Positions 1 to 7,964 of a stretch of 11,475 nucleotides of DNA are shown here, in pieces. Under the pieces are notes generated by a model. It did no database searches, was not told the origin of the DNA, and worked only from the letters and a program-made list of their open reading frames with translations. The position numbers and the translations under genes are program-made. This stretch comes from Oscillospiraceae bacterium. Its GTDB lineage: Bacteria; Bacillota; Clostridia; Oscillospirales; Oscillospiraceae. Positions within the stretch are counted from its first letter, which is position 1. The number at the start of each line of letters is the position of its first letter. Location: the NCBI GenBank assembly GCA_017420125.1, contig JAFOJR010000123.1:1-11475 (forward strand). The letters are read 5' to 3'.

Positions 1-83
1 ATAGGGAAAGAATACAGAACATGATCTGTTTGTTTTTCCACTTGCTGTTTTCAAGTATACTCTTTTACTTCAATAGATTTATA

Positions 84-112
84 CAGCCCTCCGATTATAA
101 ATTGGAGGGCTG
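84..112 (+). terminator. Hairpin, possible terminator of an upstream gene
   Basis: Arms CAGCCCTCC (84-92) and GGAGGGCTG (104-112) pair perfectly over 9 bp around an 11-nt AT-rich loop. On the + strand they are followed by ATATTTTCTT, a loose T-rich tract. This fits a rho-independent terminator for a + strand gene lying left of the window. The right arm is shared with a second hairpin (107-135), so a regulatory role is also possible. Termination itself is inference. Confidence 0.5.
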
Positions 113-135
113 ATATTTTCTTCCAATATCAGCCC
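107..135. repeat. Second inverted repeat overlapping the first hairpin
   Basis: GGGCTGATATT (107-117) and AATATCAGCCC (125-135) are perfect 11-bp inverted arms around a 7-nt loop. Positions 107-112 are also the right arm of the hairpin at 84-112, so in RNA only one of the two can form at a time. No T run follows on the + strand. It could be half of a switch, a protein binding site, or a decayed duplicate of the terminator arm. Confidence 0.55.
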
Positions 136-186
136 AAAATGTCCACGGTGTGAAAGACTCCTTTCCTTCCGCCTAAACAACCCCTC

Positions 187-215
187 TTGAAAAAAGACGC
201 TTTTTGTATTAAAAT
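187..215 (+). promoter_or_regulatory. Sigma-A-like promoter for the activase genes
   Basis: TTGAAA (-35, 187-192) and TAAAAT (-10, 210-215) are separated by exactly 17 bp, with an A/T-rich spacer. Transcription would begin near 222, giving a leader of about 50 nt before the ATG at 271. The hexamer AAGACG occurs at 194-199 and again at 216-221, a spacing of 22 bp flanking the -10, which might be an operator. The promoter is predicted from consensus only. Confidence 0.55.
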
Positions 216-270
216 AAGACGTTAAACAAAGATTTTCCCATCTTCTTTCCATGGGACAAAAGGTGATATC

Positions 271-3240
271 ATGAGCTTACGCATTGGAATTGACATCGGT
301 TCCACCACGGTAAAGGTTGTGGTGCTGAATGAAGAAAATACCATTCTATTTCGCTCCTACGAGCGCCACTTCTCCCAGGTGCGGGAAAAAACATGTGAAA
401 TTTTATCCCGCATTTCTCACCAGCTTGTCGGCCGGGATGTCCAGCTGGTCATCACCGGCTCTGCCGGGCTTGGCGTGGCCAAGGCCAGCGGGTTGGATTT
501 TGTGCAGGAGGTATATGCCACTGCTGCCGCCGTTAATTTGTTTGTCCCGGACGCAGACGCCGTCATCGAACTGGGCGGCGAGGATGCTAAAATTATCTTT
601 TTTCAGGGTGCGTTGGAGGAACGGATGAACGGCTCCTGTGCGGGGGGAACCGGCGCTTTCATCGACCAAATGGCAACCCTGATGAACGTCAGCGTCAACG
701 AATTGGATGCCCTCTCCCTGCAGCATGAAAAAATTTATCCCATCGCCTCCCGCTGCGGCGTGTTTGCCAAGAGTGATATTCAGCCCATTTTGAATCAGGG
801 CGGCCGGCGGGAGGATGTGGCCGCTTCCATTTTTCAAGCTGTGGTAGACCAAACGGTAGCTGGTCTCACGCAAGGACGGGAATTGAAAGGCAAAATTGTT
901 TTTTTAGGCGGGCCTCTCACATTTTTTATGGGACTGCGGGCCCGGTTTGTGGAAACTCTTCGACTGGATGAGGAACATGCTGTTTTTCCGGAAAACAGCG
1001 ATTGCTTCGCCGCCATCGGTGCGGCACTGTGTGCTTCAGACTATGCACCCCGTCCCTTTGACGAACTGTTTTCTCTGCTGCAAACCACAGTTTCTCAAAC
1101 CAGCACCACGGACGTGCTTCCCCCTCTGTTTTCCTCCCAGGAAGAATATGACGCCTTTCTAGCCCGCCACAACGCCATGCAGCCCCCTACTGTAGATATT
1201 CAAACATATGAGGGTGCTGCTTATTTGGGCATCGATGCCGGCAGCACCACCACCAAAATGGTGTTGATCACGCCGGACGGTGGGATCTTATACCACTACT
1301 ACAGCTCCAACCAGGGAAATCCGGTTTCCATTGTAAAAGAGCAGCTCACTACAATTTATTCCCTCTGCGGCGACAGAATCACCCTCTGCGGCAGTGCCGT
1401 CACCGGATACGGCGAGGATTTGATCCGCAACGCCTTCCAATGTGACATGGGCCTGGTGGAAACGGTGGCTCATTTTCATGCCGCTCATCACTTCACCCCA
1501 GATGTAGATTTTATTATCGACATCGGCGGACAAGATATGAAATGTTTCAAAATTCGCGGTGGTGCGGTGGATTCCATTTTGCTCAATGAAGCCTGCTCTT
1601 CCGGCTGCGGCTCTTTCATCGAAACCTTTGCCAAAGCCCTGGGATATTCCATTGCAGATTTCGCCAAGCTGGGCCTGTTTGTTCCCCACCCGGTAAACTT
1701 AGGTTCCCGCTGCACTGTCTTTATGAATTCTTCTGTCAAGCAAGCCCAAAAAGAAGGCGCTTCCGTTGCGGATATTTCCGCCGGGCTTTCCATTTCCATT
1801 GTAAAAAATGCCATTTATAAAGTCATCCGGGCCGCCTCGGCAGACGATTTGGGCCAGCACATTGTGGTACAGGGCGGCACCTTTTTAAATGACGCGGTGT
1901 TGCGCAGCTTTGAGCTGGAGTTGGGACGGAATGTCACCCGTCCCACCATTGCCGGCCTTATGGGCGCTTTTGGCGCGGCACTGGCCGCTCGGGATTTGGG
2001 CCTGACTCGCTCCGCTTTGCTTACGCCGGATGCGCTGGCGCAATTTTCTCATACCGCCAAACCCACCAACTGCGGCCTTTGCACCAATCACTGTGCCTTA
2101 ACCATCAACACGTTCTCAGGCGGCCGGCGATACATCTCCGGCAATCGGTGCCAGCGGCCCTTGGGAAAGGGAAAAAGCGATACACCAAATCTGTATCAAT
2201 ATAAGTACCGTCTCCTTCGCACGCTGCAGGGCAAAGGCTCTGGCGACGGAAGCCGGGGAAAAATCGGGATTCCTTTCGGGTTGAATCTATATGAAAACCT
2301 CCCGTTCTGGTATGCGTTTTTTACAAAACTGAATTTCGAAGTGGTGCTTTCGCCGGAATCTTCCCGTAAACTGTATCTCAAAGGGCAATATACCATCCCA
2401 TCAGATACCGTCTGCTACCCCGCAAAGCTTTTGCATGGCCATCTGGAAGCCCTGCTGGATCAGAAAGTCCCCGTTATTTTCTACCCCTGTATGCCATATA
2501 ATTTTGACGAGGGAAAAGGCGATAATCACTATAATTGCCCTGTGGTGGCATATTATCCGGAACTTCTGGCTGCCAACGTCTCCCGTTTGGCGGAAACCCG
2601 TTTTTTGATGCCTTATTTCGGTTTGCATCGCCCCAAGGACTTTCAAAAACGAGCTGCCAAATATTTCGAAACGGAATTTCACATCCCTCCCAAGGAGACG
2701 GCCGCCGCAGTAACTGCCGCCTACCGCGCATATGAGGCGTATAAATCCGATCTTCGGGCTGAGGGGCAAACATATATTGACTATGCCCGGGCAAACGGGA
2801 AAAAAATCCTGGTATTGGCCGGACGGCCCTATCATATTGACCCGGAAATCAATCACGGCATTGACGAATTGATCACTTCCTTCGATTTTGTGCTGATCAC
2901 TGAGGACGCAGTGGCTCATCACATGGACAAAGCCCCTCGAAAGGTCCTAAACCAGTGGACCTACCACTCCCGCATGTATGATGCTGCCCGGTACGTCTGC
3001 ACTCAGCCGGACATGCAACTTGTACAGCTGGTTTCCTTCGGCTGCGGCACCGACGCCATCACCAGTGATGAAATGCGGGATATTTTGGAGCAGGGTGGCA
3101 AATTGTATACGCAGCTGAAAATCGATGACATTAACAACTTAGGCGCAGTAAAAATCCGTATCCGCAGCCTGATGGCTGCCATTAAAGCCAGAGAAGGACA
3201 GACAGGCACCGCAAAAACGGATGCAAAAGAGGACAATTGA
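271..3240 (+). CDS. Double-module 2-hydroxyacyl-CoA dehydratase activase family protein (BcrAD/BadFG x2 + DUF2229)
   Basis: This 989-residue protein has two tandem ASKHA ATPase modules. Module 1 (about 4-255) shows the phosphate motif DIGSTT (8-13), LGGEDAK (101-107), NGSCAGGTGAF with Cys123, and RCGVFAKSD with Cys162. Module 2 (about 317-575) repeats this: DAGSTTTK (322-329), DIGGQDMK (417-424), Cys442/Cys446 and RCTVF with Cys481. In HgdC-type activators, two such Cys per subunit hold a [4Fe-4S] cluster at the dimer interface, and ATP hydrolysis drives one electron into a dehydratase. Next comes a Cys motif (C601, C604, C608, also C627), then a DUF2229-like region (about 664-970) with SFGCGTDAITSDE near 922-934. 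It is cytoplasmic. The start has AAGGTG (260-265) 5 nt upstream. Related proteins usually continue into a further 400-residue region, which here is the separate next gene. No HgdA/HgdB dehydratase pair is nearby, so the substrate is unknown. The family assignment is firm; the function is not. Confidence 0.88.
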   Translation: MSLRIGIDIGSTTVKVVVLNEENTILFRSYERHFSQVREKTCEILSRISHQLVGRDVQLVITGSAGLGVAKASGLDFVQEVYATAAAVNLFVPDADAVIELGGEDAKIIFFQGALEERMNGSCAGGTGAFIDQMATLMNVSVNELDALSLQHEKIYPIASRCGVFAKSDIQPILNQGGRREDVAASIFQAVVDQTVAGLTQGRELKGKIVFLGGPLTFFMGLRARFVETLRLDEEHAVFPENSDCFAAIGAALCASDYAPRPFDELFSLLQTTVSQTSTTDVLPPLFSSQEEYDAFLARHNAMQPPTVDIQTYEGAAYLGIDAGSTTTKMVLITPDGGILYHYYSSNQGNPVSIVKEQLTTIYSLCGDRITLCGSAVTGYGEDLIRNAFQCDMGLVETVAHFHAAHHFTPDVDFIIDIGGQDMKCFKIRGGAVDSILLNEACSSGCGSFIETFAKALGYSIADFAKLGLFVPHPVNLGSRCTVFMNSSVKQAQKEGASVADISAGLSISIVKNAIYKVIRAASADDLGQHIVVQGGTFLNDAVLRSFELELGRNVTRPTIAGLMGAFGAALAARDLGLTRSALLTPDALAQFSHTAKPTNCGLCTNHCALTINTFSGGRRYISGNRCQRPLGKGKSDTPNLYQYKYRLLRTLQGKGSGDGSRGKIGIPFGLNLYENLPFWYAFFTKLNFEVVLSPESSRKLYLKGQYTIPSDTVCYPAKLLHGHLEALLDQKVPVIFYPCMPYNFDEGKGDNHYNCPVVAYYPELLAANVSRLAETRFLMPYFGLHRPKDFQKRAAKYFETEFHIPPKETAAAVTAAYRAYEAYKSDLRAEGQTYIDYARANGKKILVLAGRPYHIDPEINHGIDELITSFDFVLITEDAVAHHMDKAPRKVLNQWTYHSRMYDAARYVCTQPDMQLVQLVSFGCGTDAITSDEMRDILEQGGKLYTQLKIDDINNLGAVKIRIRSLMAAIKAREGQTGTAKTDAKEDN

Positions 3241-3241
3241 T

Positions 3242-4519
3242 ATGGCAAAATTAGTTTATGACGAAACGGGCCGTTTGCTCTTTACGGAAGAGATGAAGGC
3301 CGAATATACGCTCCTTATGCCCCAGATGCTGCCAGTGCATTTTTCCATGATGCAACGCTGTCTGGAACTGCACGGCTATCATGTGGATATGCTGACCACC
3401 AACCATCGAGGCATTGTGGATACTGGTCTGAAATATGTCCATAATGACACTTGCTATCCGGCGCTTCTGGTCATTGGCCAGCTGATCGATGCCATTCAAA
3501 GCGGGAAATATGACCCCCATAAGGTTGGTTTGTTGATCACCCAGACCGGCGGCGGCTGCCGGGCCTCCAATTATATCCATCTGCTGCGAAAGGCATTGGC
3601 GCGGGCAGGCCTGGACTTTGTTCCTGTCATCTCCGTAAATCTTTCCGGTCTGGACAAAAACCCCGGATTCCACCTGTCTCTTTCTTTGATCCGCCAAATG
3701 ATTTTTTCCATGATGTACGGCGACTTGATTGTCCAGATTGCCAACCAGTGCCGCCCTTATGAGGTAGAAGAAGGTGCCACGGACCGACTGGTGGAACAGT
3801 GGGTCAACCGCCTGGTCTCTCTGTTCGCCGCCGGCAAAGGATTAAAGTTTTCCGCCATGGTGAAGCTGTTTGATAAAATTGCCGCAGATTTCAAAGCACT
3901 GCCGCGAGCGGGCGAGTCAAAAATCCGCGTAGGTGTAGTAGGGGAAATTTACATCAAATATGCCCCGCTGGGCAATAACAATCTGGAAGCTTTCTTGCTG
4001 GCTGAAGGTGCCGAACCGGTGGTTCCCGGTTTGACAGACTTCATCATTTTTAAAATCTACAATCGTGACGTGGACGTGGACTTATATGGCGGCCTCTGGG
4101 CCAAGCAGAAAATCGTCCGTCTTTTCATGCGCTATGTAGAAAAATGTCAAAAAGCCATGATTTCTGCCATCCGAAACGCCGGCTTTCGGCCACCGGAGCC
4201 TTTTTCTGCACTTCACAGCCGGGTAAAGGGTTACCTGGGTGACGGGAATAAAATGGGAGAAGGCTGGCTGCTTACTGCCGAAATGTTGGAATTGATCCAC
4301 AGCGGCACTACCAACATTGTCTGTACGCAGCCGTTTGGCTGTCTGCCCAATCACATTGTGGGAAAGGGAATGATTCGAAGGTTGAAAGACGATTTTCCCA
4401 ATTCCAATATTGTGGCCATTGACTATGATCCCGGCGCTACGAAAATCAATCAGGAAAACCGGATTAAACTGATGCTGGCCAACGCAAAACGAAATTTGGG
4501 GCACGCTGTCACACCCTAG
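3242..4519 (+). CDS. C-terminal partner of the activase-related protein (usually fused), function unknown
   Basis: This 425-residue protein matches, from memory of the family, the C-terminal third of the roughly 1400-residue activase-related proteins. Conserved stretches are KYVHNDTCYP (64-73, Cys71), TQTGGGCRASNYI (100-112, Cys106), VGVVGEIYIKY (230-240), KMGEGWLLTAEM (337-348), CTQPFGCLPNHIVGKG (361-376, Cys361/Cys367) and AIDYDPGATKINQ (392-404). The invariant Cys residues suggest iron-sulfur or dehydratase-like chemistry, but this is inference. There is no signal peptide or membrane segment. I start it at 3242: AGAGGA (3228-3233) lies 8 nt upstream, and translation from the in-frame ATG at 3221 would place that site inside the gene. 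It begins 1 nt after the stop of the preceding gene, so translation is almost surely coupled and the two products probably form one complex. The sequence is intact, with no sign of decay. Confidence 0.85.
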   Translation: MAKLVYDETGRLLFTEEMKAEYTLLMPQMLPVHFSMMQRCLELHGYHVDMLTTNHRGIVDTGLKYVHNDTCYPALLVIGQLIDAIQSGKYDPHKVGLLITQTGGGCRASNYIHLLRKALARAGLDFVPVISVNLSGLDKNPGFHLSLSLIRQMIFSMMYGDLIVQIANQCRPYEVEEGATDRLVEQWVNRLVSLFAAGKGLKFSAMVKLFDKIAADFKALPRAGESKIRVGVVGEIYIKYAPLGNNNLEAFLLAEGAEPVVPGLTDFIIFKIYNRDVDVDLYGGLWAKQKIVRLFMRYVEKCQKAMISAIRNAGFRPPEPFSALHSRVKGYLGDGNKMGEGWLLTAEMLELIHSGTTNIVCTQPFGCLPNHIVGKGMIRRLKDDFPNSNIVAIDYDPGATKINQENRIKLMLANAKRNLGHAVTP

Positions 4520-4638
4520 GACAAAAGCAGCCTCAAAGAAACCGGCAGGCGCTGCCCAGGATGCACCTGTATTCTCTTAGGCTCTCCTGTGCATCTGATT
4601 TGTATAGCCATGTTATCACCATTAAGCCAATAGCCAAT
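4520..4638. other. Short intergenic stretch, no gene
   Basis: About 120 bp lie between the end of the second activase gene and the shared terminator. I see no coding sequence. A small inverted repeat is present, GATGCAC (4560-4566) and GTGCATC (4589-4595) with a 22-nt loop, and a short GGCAG/CTGCC hairpin lies at about 4544-4556. Neither has a T run, and their role, if any, is unclear. Confidence 0.4.
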
Positions 4639-4673
4639 AAAAAAGACCCAATCCATGAGATTGGGTCTTTTTT
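4639..4673. terminator. Bidirectional rho-independent terminator
   Basis: GACCCAATC (4645-4653) pairs with GATTGGGTC (4659-4667) around a 5-nt loop. The stem is flanked by six A on the left (4639-4644) and six T on the right (4668-4673), which extend it and give a T run on either strand. It lies 119 bp after the + strand activase pair and 5 bp after the ilvD stop on the - strand, so one hairpin probably ends both converging transcripts. Confidence 0.9.
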
Positions 4674-4678
4674 GCGTT

Positions 4679-6337
4679 TTATTGCAGCGTTGCGCCCTCC
4701 GATGCCGAGGACACCAGTTTACCATAACGGGCCAGCCAGCCGGTTTTGATTCTGGGTTCCGGCGGAGTCCATTTTTCTTTTCTCTTTGCCAGGGTAGCAT
4801 CGTCCACCAGCAGGCGAATGGAATAATTGGGGATATCAATCTCAATTTCGTCCCCTTCTTCCACCAAGCCGATAACGCCACCGGAAGCACCTTCCGGCGA
4901 AACATGACCAATAGACGCACCACGTGTGGCGCCGGAGAAGCGGCCATCGGTGATCAGAGCCACTTCCTTGTCCAATCCCATGCCGGCAATGGCAGAAGTG
5001 GGACTGAGCATTTCCCGCATGCCCGGACCGCCTTTGGGCCCTTCGTAGCGGATCACCACCACATCACCACTCTTGATTTTCTGGCCATAGATAGCTGCAA
5101 TGGCTTCTTCTTCACTGTTGAACACCCGAGCGGGACCTTTATGGTGAAGCATTTCCGGTGCAACAGCAGAGCGTTTTACTACGGCACCTTCTTCCGCCAA
5201 ATTGCCGAACAAAATGGCCAATCCGCCCGTTTTGGAATAGGGCTGATCGTAAGGGTGGATCACCGACTGATCCCGGATGGAAATCCCTTCTACGTTTTCT
5301 GCCAGCGTCTTGCCGGTAGCAGTCATGACCGAACCATCCAGTACGCCGTTTTGCAGCAGTTCGGCAAGCAGCGCCTGCACGCCGCCGGCGGCGTATAGAT
5401 CCTGCACATGGTGCCCGCCTGCAGGAGCCAGACGGCACAGGTTGGGTGTCTGTTCACTGATCTCGTTGAGCATGCGGAGATTCAGCGGCAGGCCCCGCTC
5501 TTTGGCAATAGCCGTCAAATGCAGTACGGAATTGGAAGAACATCCCAAAGCCATATCGGTAGCCAGCGCGTTTCGCAGCGCCGCCTCTGTCATAATATCC
5601 GAAGGCTTGATGTCTTTTTTTACCAAATCTACAATCTGCATACCGGTTTCCTTTGCAAGGCGGATCCGGCCGGCATAGACCGCTGGAATGGTGCCGTTGC
5701 CCGGCAGAGCCATACCGATCGCTTCTGTCAGGCAGTTCATGGAATTGGCCGTAAACATGCCGGAGCAGGAGCCGCAGCCAGGACATGCGTTGTCTTCAAT
5801 TTCTTTTACCCCAGCCTCGTCCATAGTGCCTGCCATGTAGCTGCCCACAGCCTCAAAAGCACTGTTTAAATCCAAGTCTTTGCCGTTTAAATTTGTGGAC
5901 AGCATGGGACCGCCAGACACAAAAATAGAGGGGATGTTCAATCGGGCGGCTGCCATCAGCATACCCGGCACAATCTTATCGCAATTGGGAATAAACACCA
6001 TGCCGTCAAACGCGTGAGCCAGAGCCACAGTTTCGCAGGAATCTGCAATCAATTCCCGAGAAGCCAAACTGTATTTCATTCCCGCATGGCCCATGGCAAT
6101 TCCATCGCAGACCCCAATGGCGCCAAATTCTACCGGCGTTCCTCCGGCGGTTCGGATCCCCGCTTTCACCGCTTCAGTGATAGTGTTTAAGTGGATATGT
6201 CCCGGAATAATCTCACTATGGGAATTGACTACACCGATCAACGGCTGTGAAAGTTCCTGATCCGTATAACCCATAGCTTTAAACAGACTCCGATGGGGGG
6301 TTCTTTCTATCCCTTGTGTCACCTTATGGCTTATCAC
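4679..6337 (-). CDS. ilvD: Dihydroxy-acid dehydratase
   Basis: IlvD (EC 4.2.1.9) dehydrates 2,3-dihydroxyisovalerate to 2-oxoisovalerate and 2,3-dihydroxy-3-methylpentanoate to 3-methyl-2-oxopentanoate, using an Fe-S cluster and Mg2+. The 552 residues are the normal length. Visible signatures are GVCDGIAMGHAGMKYSL (75-91), NCDKIVPGM (118-126, cluster Cys119), CPGCGSCSGMFTANSMNCL (185-203, cluster Cys region) and DGRFSGATRG (464-473, with Ser468 in the position of the proposed catalytic base). The N-terminal PGHIHL (45-50) has Gly where the plant and mycobacterial [2Fe-2S] enzymes have a third Cys, so it resembles the E. coli, oxygen-labile type. The start is GTG at 6337, with a strong AGGAGGA (6344-6350) 6 nt upstream; no in-frame ATG fits as well, and the N-terminal sequence matches the family. 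It is the last gene of the ilvBNCD operon, separated from ilvC by a GC-rich hairpin. Confidence 0.97.
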   Translation of the reverse strand: MISHKVTQGIERTPHRSLFKAMGYTDQELSQPLIGVVNSHSEIIPGHIHLNTITEAVKAGIRTAGGTPVEFGAIGVCDGIAMGHAGMKYSLASRELIADSCETVALAHAFDGMVFIPNCDKIVPGMLMAAARLNIPSIFVSGGPMLSTNLNGKDLDLNSAFEAVGSYMAGTMDEAGVKEIEDNACPGCGSCSGMFTANSMNCLTEAIGMALPGNGTIPAVYAGRIRLAKETGMQIVDLVKKDIKPSDIMTEAALRNALATDMALGCSSNSVLHLTAIAKERGLPLNLRMLNEISEQTPNLCRLAPAGGHHVQDLYAAGGVQALLAELLQNGVLDGSVMTATGKTLAENVEGISIRDQSVIHPYDQPYSKTGGLAILFGNLAEEGAVVKRSAVAPEMLHHKGPARVFNSEEEAIAAIYGQKIKSGDVVVIRYEGPKGGPGMREMLSPTSAIAGMGLDKEVALITDGRFSGATRGASIGHVSPEGASGGVIGLVEEGDEIEIDIPNYSIRLLVDDATLAKRKEKWTPPEPRIKTGWLARYGKLVSSASEGATLQ

Positions 6338-6365
6338 AAAAAATCCTCCTTTGATCCATTATGAA

Positions 6366-6390
6366 TTTCCCCCGCCTTCGGCGGGGGAAA
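6366..6390 (-). promoter_or_regulatory. GC-rich hairpin between ilvC and ilvD
   Basis: The + strand arms CCCCCGCC (6369-6376) and GGCGGGGG (6380-6387) pair over 8 GC-rich bp around a 3-nt loop and are extended by TTT/AAA to 11 bp. On the operon (-) strand the downstream arm is followed by AAATTCAT, not by a T run, so a full terminator is unlikely. A stem like this can protect the 3' end of an upstream message after cleavage or partly stop transcription, changing the ilvC to ilvD ratio. The structure is seen; the role is inferred. Confidence 0.65.
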
Positions 6391-6407
6391 ATATAAAACA
6401 GTTTGGA

Positions 6408-7403
6408 TTATTTCTTGCCACCCCAGAGCATCTTTTCCCGCAGGTCCTTCCCTACGATTTCGCACTGATGCTGTGCCTGATTTCTCTTGGTCGCATTGAA
6501 GTACGGACGGCCGCACTGGTTCTCCAGGATCCAGTTGCGGGCAAAAGAGCCGTCTTGGATATCAGACAGGATCTCCTTCATCGCCTTCTTGGTCTCATCG
6601 GTGATGATTTTCGGGCCAGTGATATAATCGCCATATTCCGCCGTGTCGGAGATGGAGTGACGCATGAAGTTCATGCCGCCGGAGAAGATCAGGTCTACAA
6701 TCAGCTTCATTTCGTGGATGCATTCAAAATATGCACTTTCCGGCTGATATCCGGCTTCCACCAAAGTTTCAAAGCCAGCACGCATCAAAGCGCAGACACC
6801 GCCGCACAGAACTGCCTGTTCGCCAAACAGATCGGTTTCGGTTTCTTCCTGGAATGTGGTTTCCAAAATGCCGGCTCTTGCGCCGCCAATACCAGCACCG
6901 TATGCCAGCGCAATCTTTTTACAATTGCCAGTAGCATCCTGATATACAGCCACCAGATCCGGAACACCTTTGCCTTCCAGATACTGGGAACGGACGGTGT
7001 GGCCCGGACCCTTAGGCGCAATCATAAATACGTCTACGTCAGCAGGCGGAACAATCTGTCCAAAATGAATATTGAACCCGTGGGCAAATGCCAATGCCTT
7101 ACCGGCAGACAGGTTGGGGCCGATATCGGTTTTGTACAAAGCAGCCTGACGTTCATCATTGATCAAAATCATGATGATGTCAGCAGCCTTGGTTGCCTCC
7201 GCAGCGGTCATTACTTTCAAGCCGTCTGCCTCTGCCCGGGGCCAGGATTTGCTACCTTCGTACAGGCCAACGATCACCTCGACACCGCTGTCCTTCAGGT
7301 TCTGTGCATGGGCGTGACCCTGGCTGCCGTAACCGATAATTGCCACGGTCTTCCCCTTCAGATAACTAAGGTCACAATCTTTTTCATAATACATTTTTGC
7401 CAT
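6408..7403 (-). CDS. ilvC: Ketol-acid reductoisomerase, class I
   Basis: IlvC (EC 1.1.1.86) isomerises and reduces 2-acetolactate (or 2-aceto-2-hydroxybutyrate) to the dihydroxy acid, using NAD(P)H and two Mg2+. The 331 residues are typical of the short class I enzyme. The Rossmann motif GYGSQGHAHAQN is at 24-35; AHGF with His108, Asp191 and Glu195 (TDLFGEQ), Glu227 and Glu231 (FECIHE), and Ser252 match the known metal and substrate ligands. The cofactor loop reads GLYEGSKSW (46-54): the two serines favour NADPH, while Tyr-Glu replaces the Arg seen in many members. I start it at 7403, with GGGAG (7413-7417) 9 nt upstream; the longer frame to 7436 would overlap ilvN and add residues foreign to the family. 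ilvN ends 16 nt upstream, so the two are cotranscribed. Confidence 0.97.
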   Translation of the reverse strand: MAKMYYEKDCDLSYLKGKTVAIIGYGSQGHAHAQNLKDSGVEVIVGLYEGSKSWPRAEADGLKVMTAAEATKAADIIMILINDERQAALYKTDIGPNLSAGKALAFAHGFNIHFGQIVPPADVDVFMIAPKGPGHTVRSQYLEGKGVPDLVAVYQDATGNCKKIALAYGAGIGGARAGILETTFQEETETDLFGEQAVLCGGVCALMRAGFETLVEAGYQPESAYFECIHEMKLIVDLIFSGGMNFMRHSISDTAEYGDYITGPKIITDETKKAMKEILSDIQDGSFARNWILENQCGRPYFNATKRNQAQHQCEIVGKDLREKMLWGGKK

Positions 7404-7419
7404 GATTTGTTTCTCCCTT

Positions 7420-7926
7420 CTACTTGTTTTCGTCATGAATGGTATATGGTCCCCGCTCCAGAGCGACGATGCCTGTGCGCGCCAGCTCCAAAATGCCGAA
7501 TTCTTCCAACAGTTTTATTAACGCGTTGTTTTTCTCTGTATCTCCTGTGATAGAGAGCGTCAGAGCACCGCGGGAAACATCAATGATATTGGCACGGAAA
7601 ATATTGCTGATTTGAATGACTTCATCCCGTGCATCTTTTGTTTCTGTCTTTACTTTCACCAGCAACAGTTCTCGATGGACAGACTGTTCCGCGTCCATCT
7701 CTTGTACATAAATCACAGGCCGCAACTTGCGGAACTGGCTTATCATCTGCTTGGCCGCCAAATCATCTCCGATCATAATGATGGTTATGCGGGAAATGGC
7801 AGGATCATCTGTCACCCCAACGGCCAGACTTTCAATATTATACCCTTTGCGGGAAAACAGACGGGACACCTGAGACAAAACACCGGCACTGTTTTCCACA
7901 AGAGCAGATATCGTATGATGCTGCAT
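7420..7926 (-). CDS. ilvN: Acetolactate synthase small (regulatory) subunit
   Basis: This 168-residue protein is the regulatory partner of IlvB (EC 2.2.1.6); it binds valine for feedback inhibition and raises activity of the catalytic subunit. The N-terminal ACT domain (about 3-75) opens with ISALVENSAGVLSQVSRLFSR and continues with GYNIESLAVG (28-37), the classic valine-site region. The C-terminal domain (about 84-160) includes VKTETKDARDEV and IDVSRGALTLSITGD. The length equals the IlvH/IlvN norm of about 160-175. The start at 7926 has AAAGGAGA upstream (about 7932-7939); a longer in-frame extension to 8016 lies inside ilvB and lacks family similarity. It lies 38 nt after the ilvB stop. Gram-positive annotations use either ilvN or ilvH for this subunit. 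Confidence 0.96.
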   Translation of the reverse strand: MQHHTISALVENSAGVLSQVSRLFSRKGYNIESLAVGVTDDPAISRITIIMIGDDLAAKQMISQFRKLRPVIYVQEMDAEQSVHRELLLVKVKTETKDARDEVIQISNIFRANIIDVSRGALTLSITGDTEKNNALIKLLEEFGILELARTGIVALERGPYTIHDENK

Positions 7927-7964
7927 AAAAATCTCCTTTCTGAACGAAGCGATGAAATCTTCTT

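Noticed and set aside
3221..3241. An earlier start for the second activase gene at 3221
   Set aside because: It would place the evident ribosome site (3228-3233) within the coding region; ATG 3242 has good spacing.
4655..5398. A 247-codon + strand open frame opposite ilvD
   Set aside because: It starts inside the terminator hairpin and is antisense to ilvD; no sensible domain is seen.
6334..6516. A 60-codon - strand frame between ilvC and ilvD
   Set aside because: Most of it lies in another frame of ilvC and reads through the hairpin; it has no independent start signal or family likeness.
6351..7550. A 399-codon + strand open frame opposite ilvC and the end of ilvN
   Set aside because: It is antisense to two confident genes, spans their boundary and resembles no protein I know.
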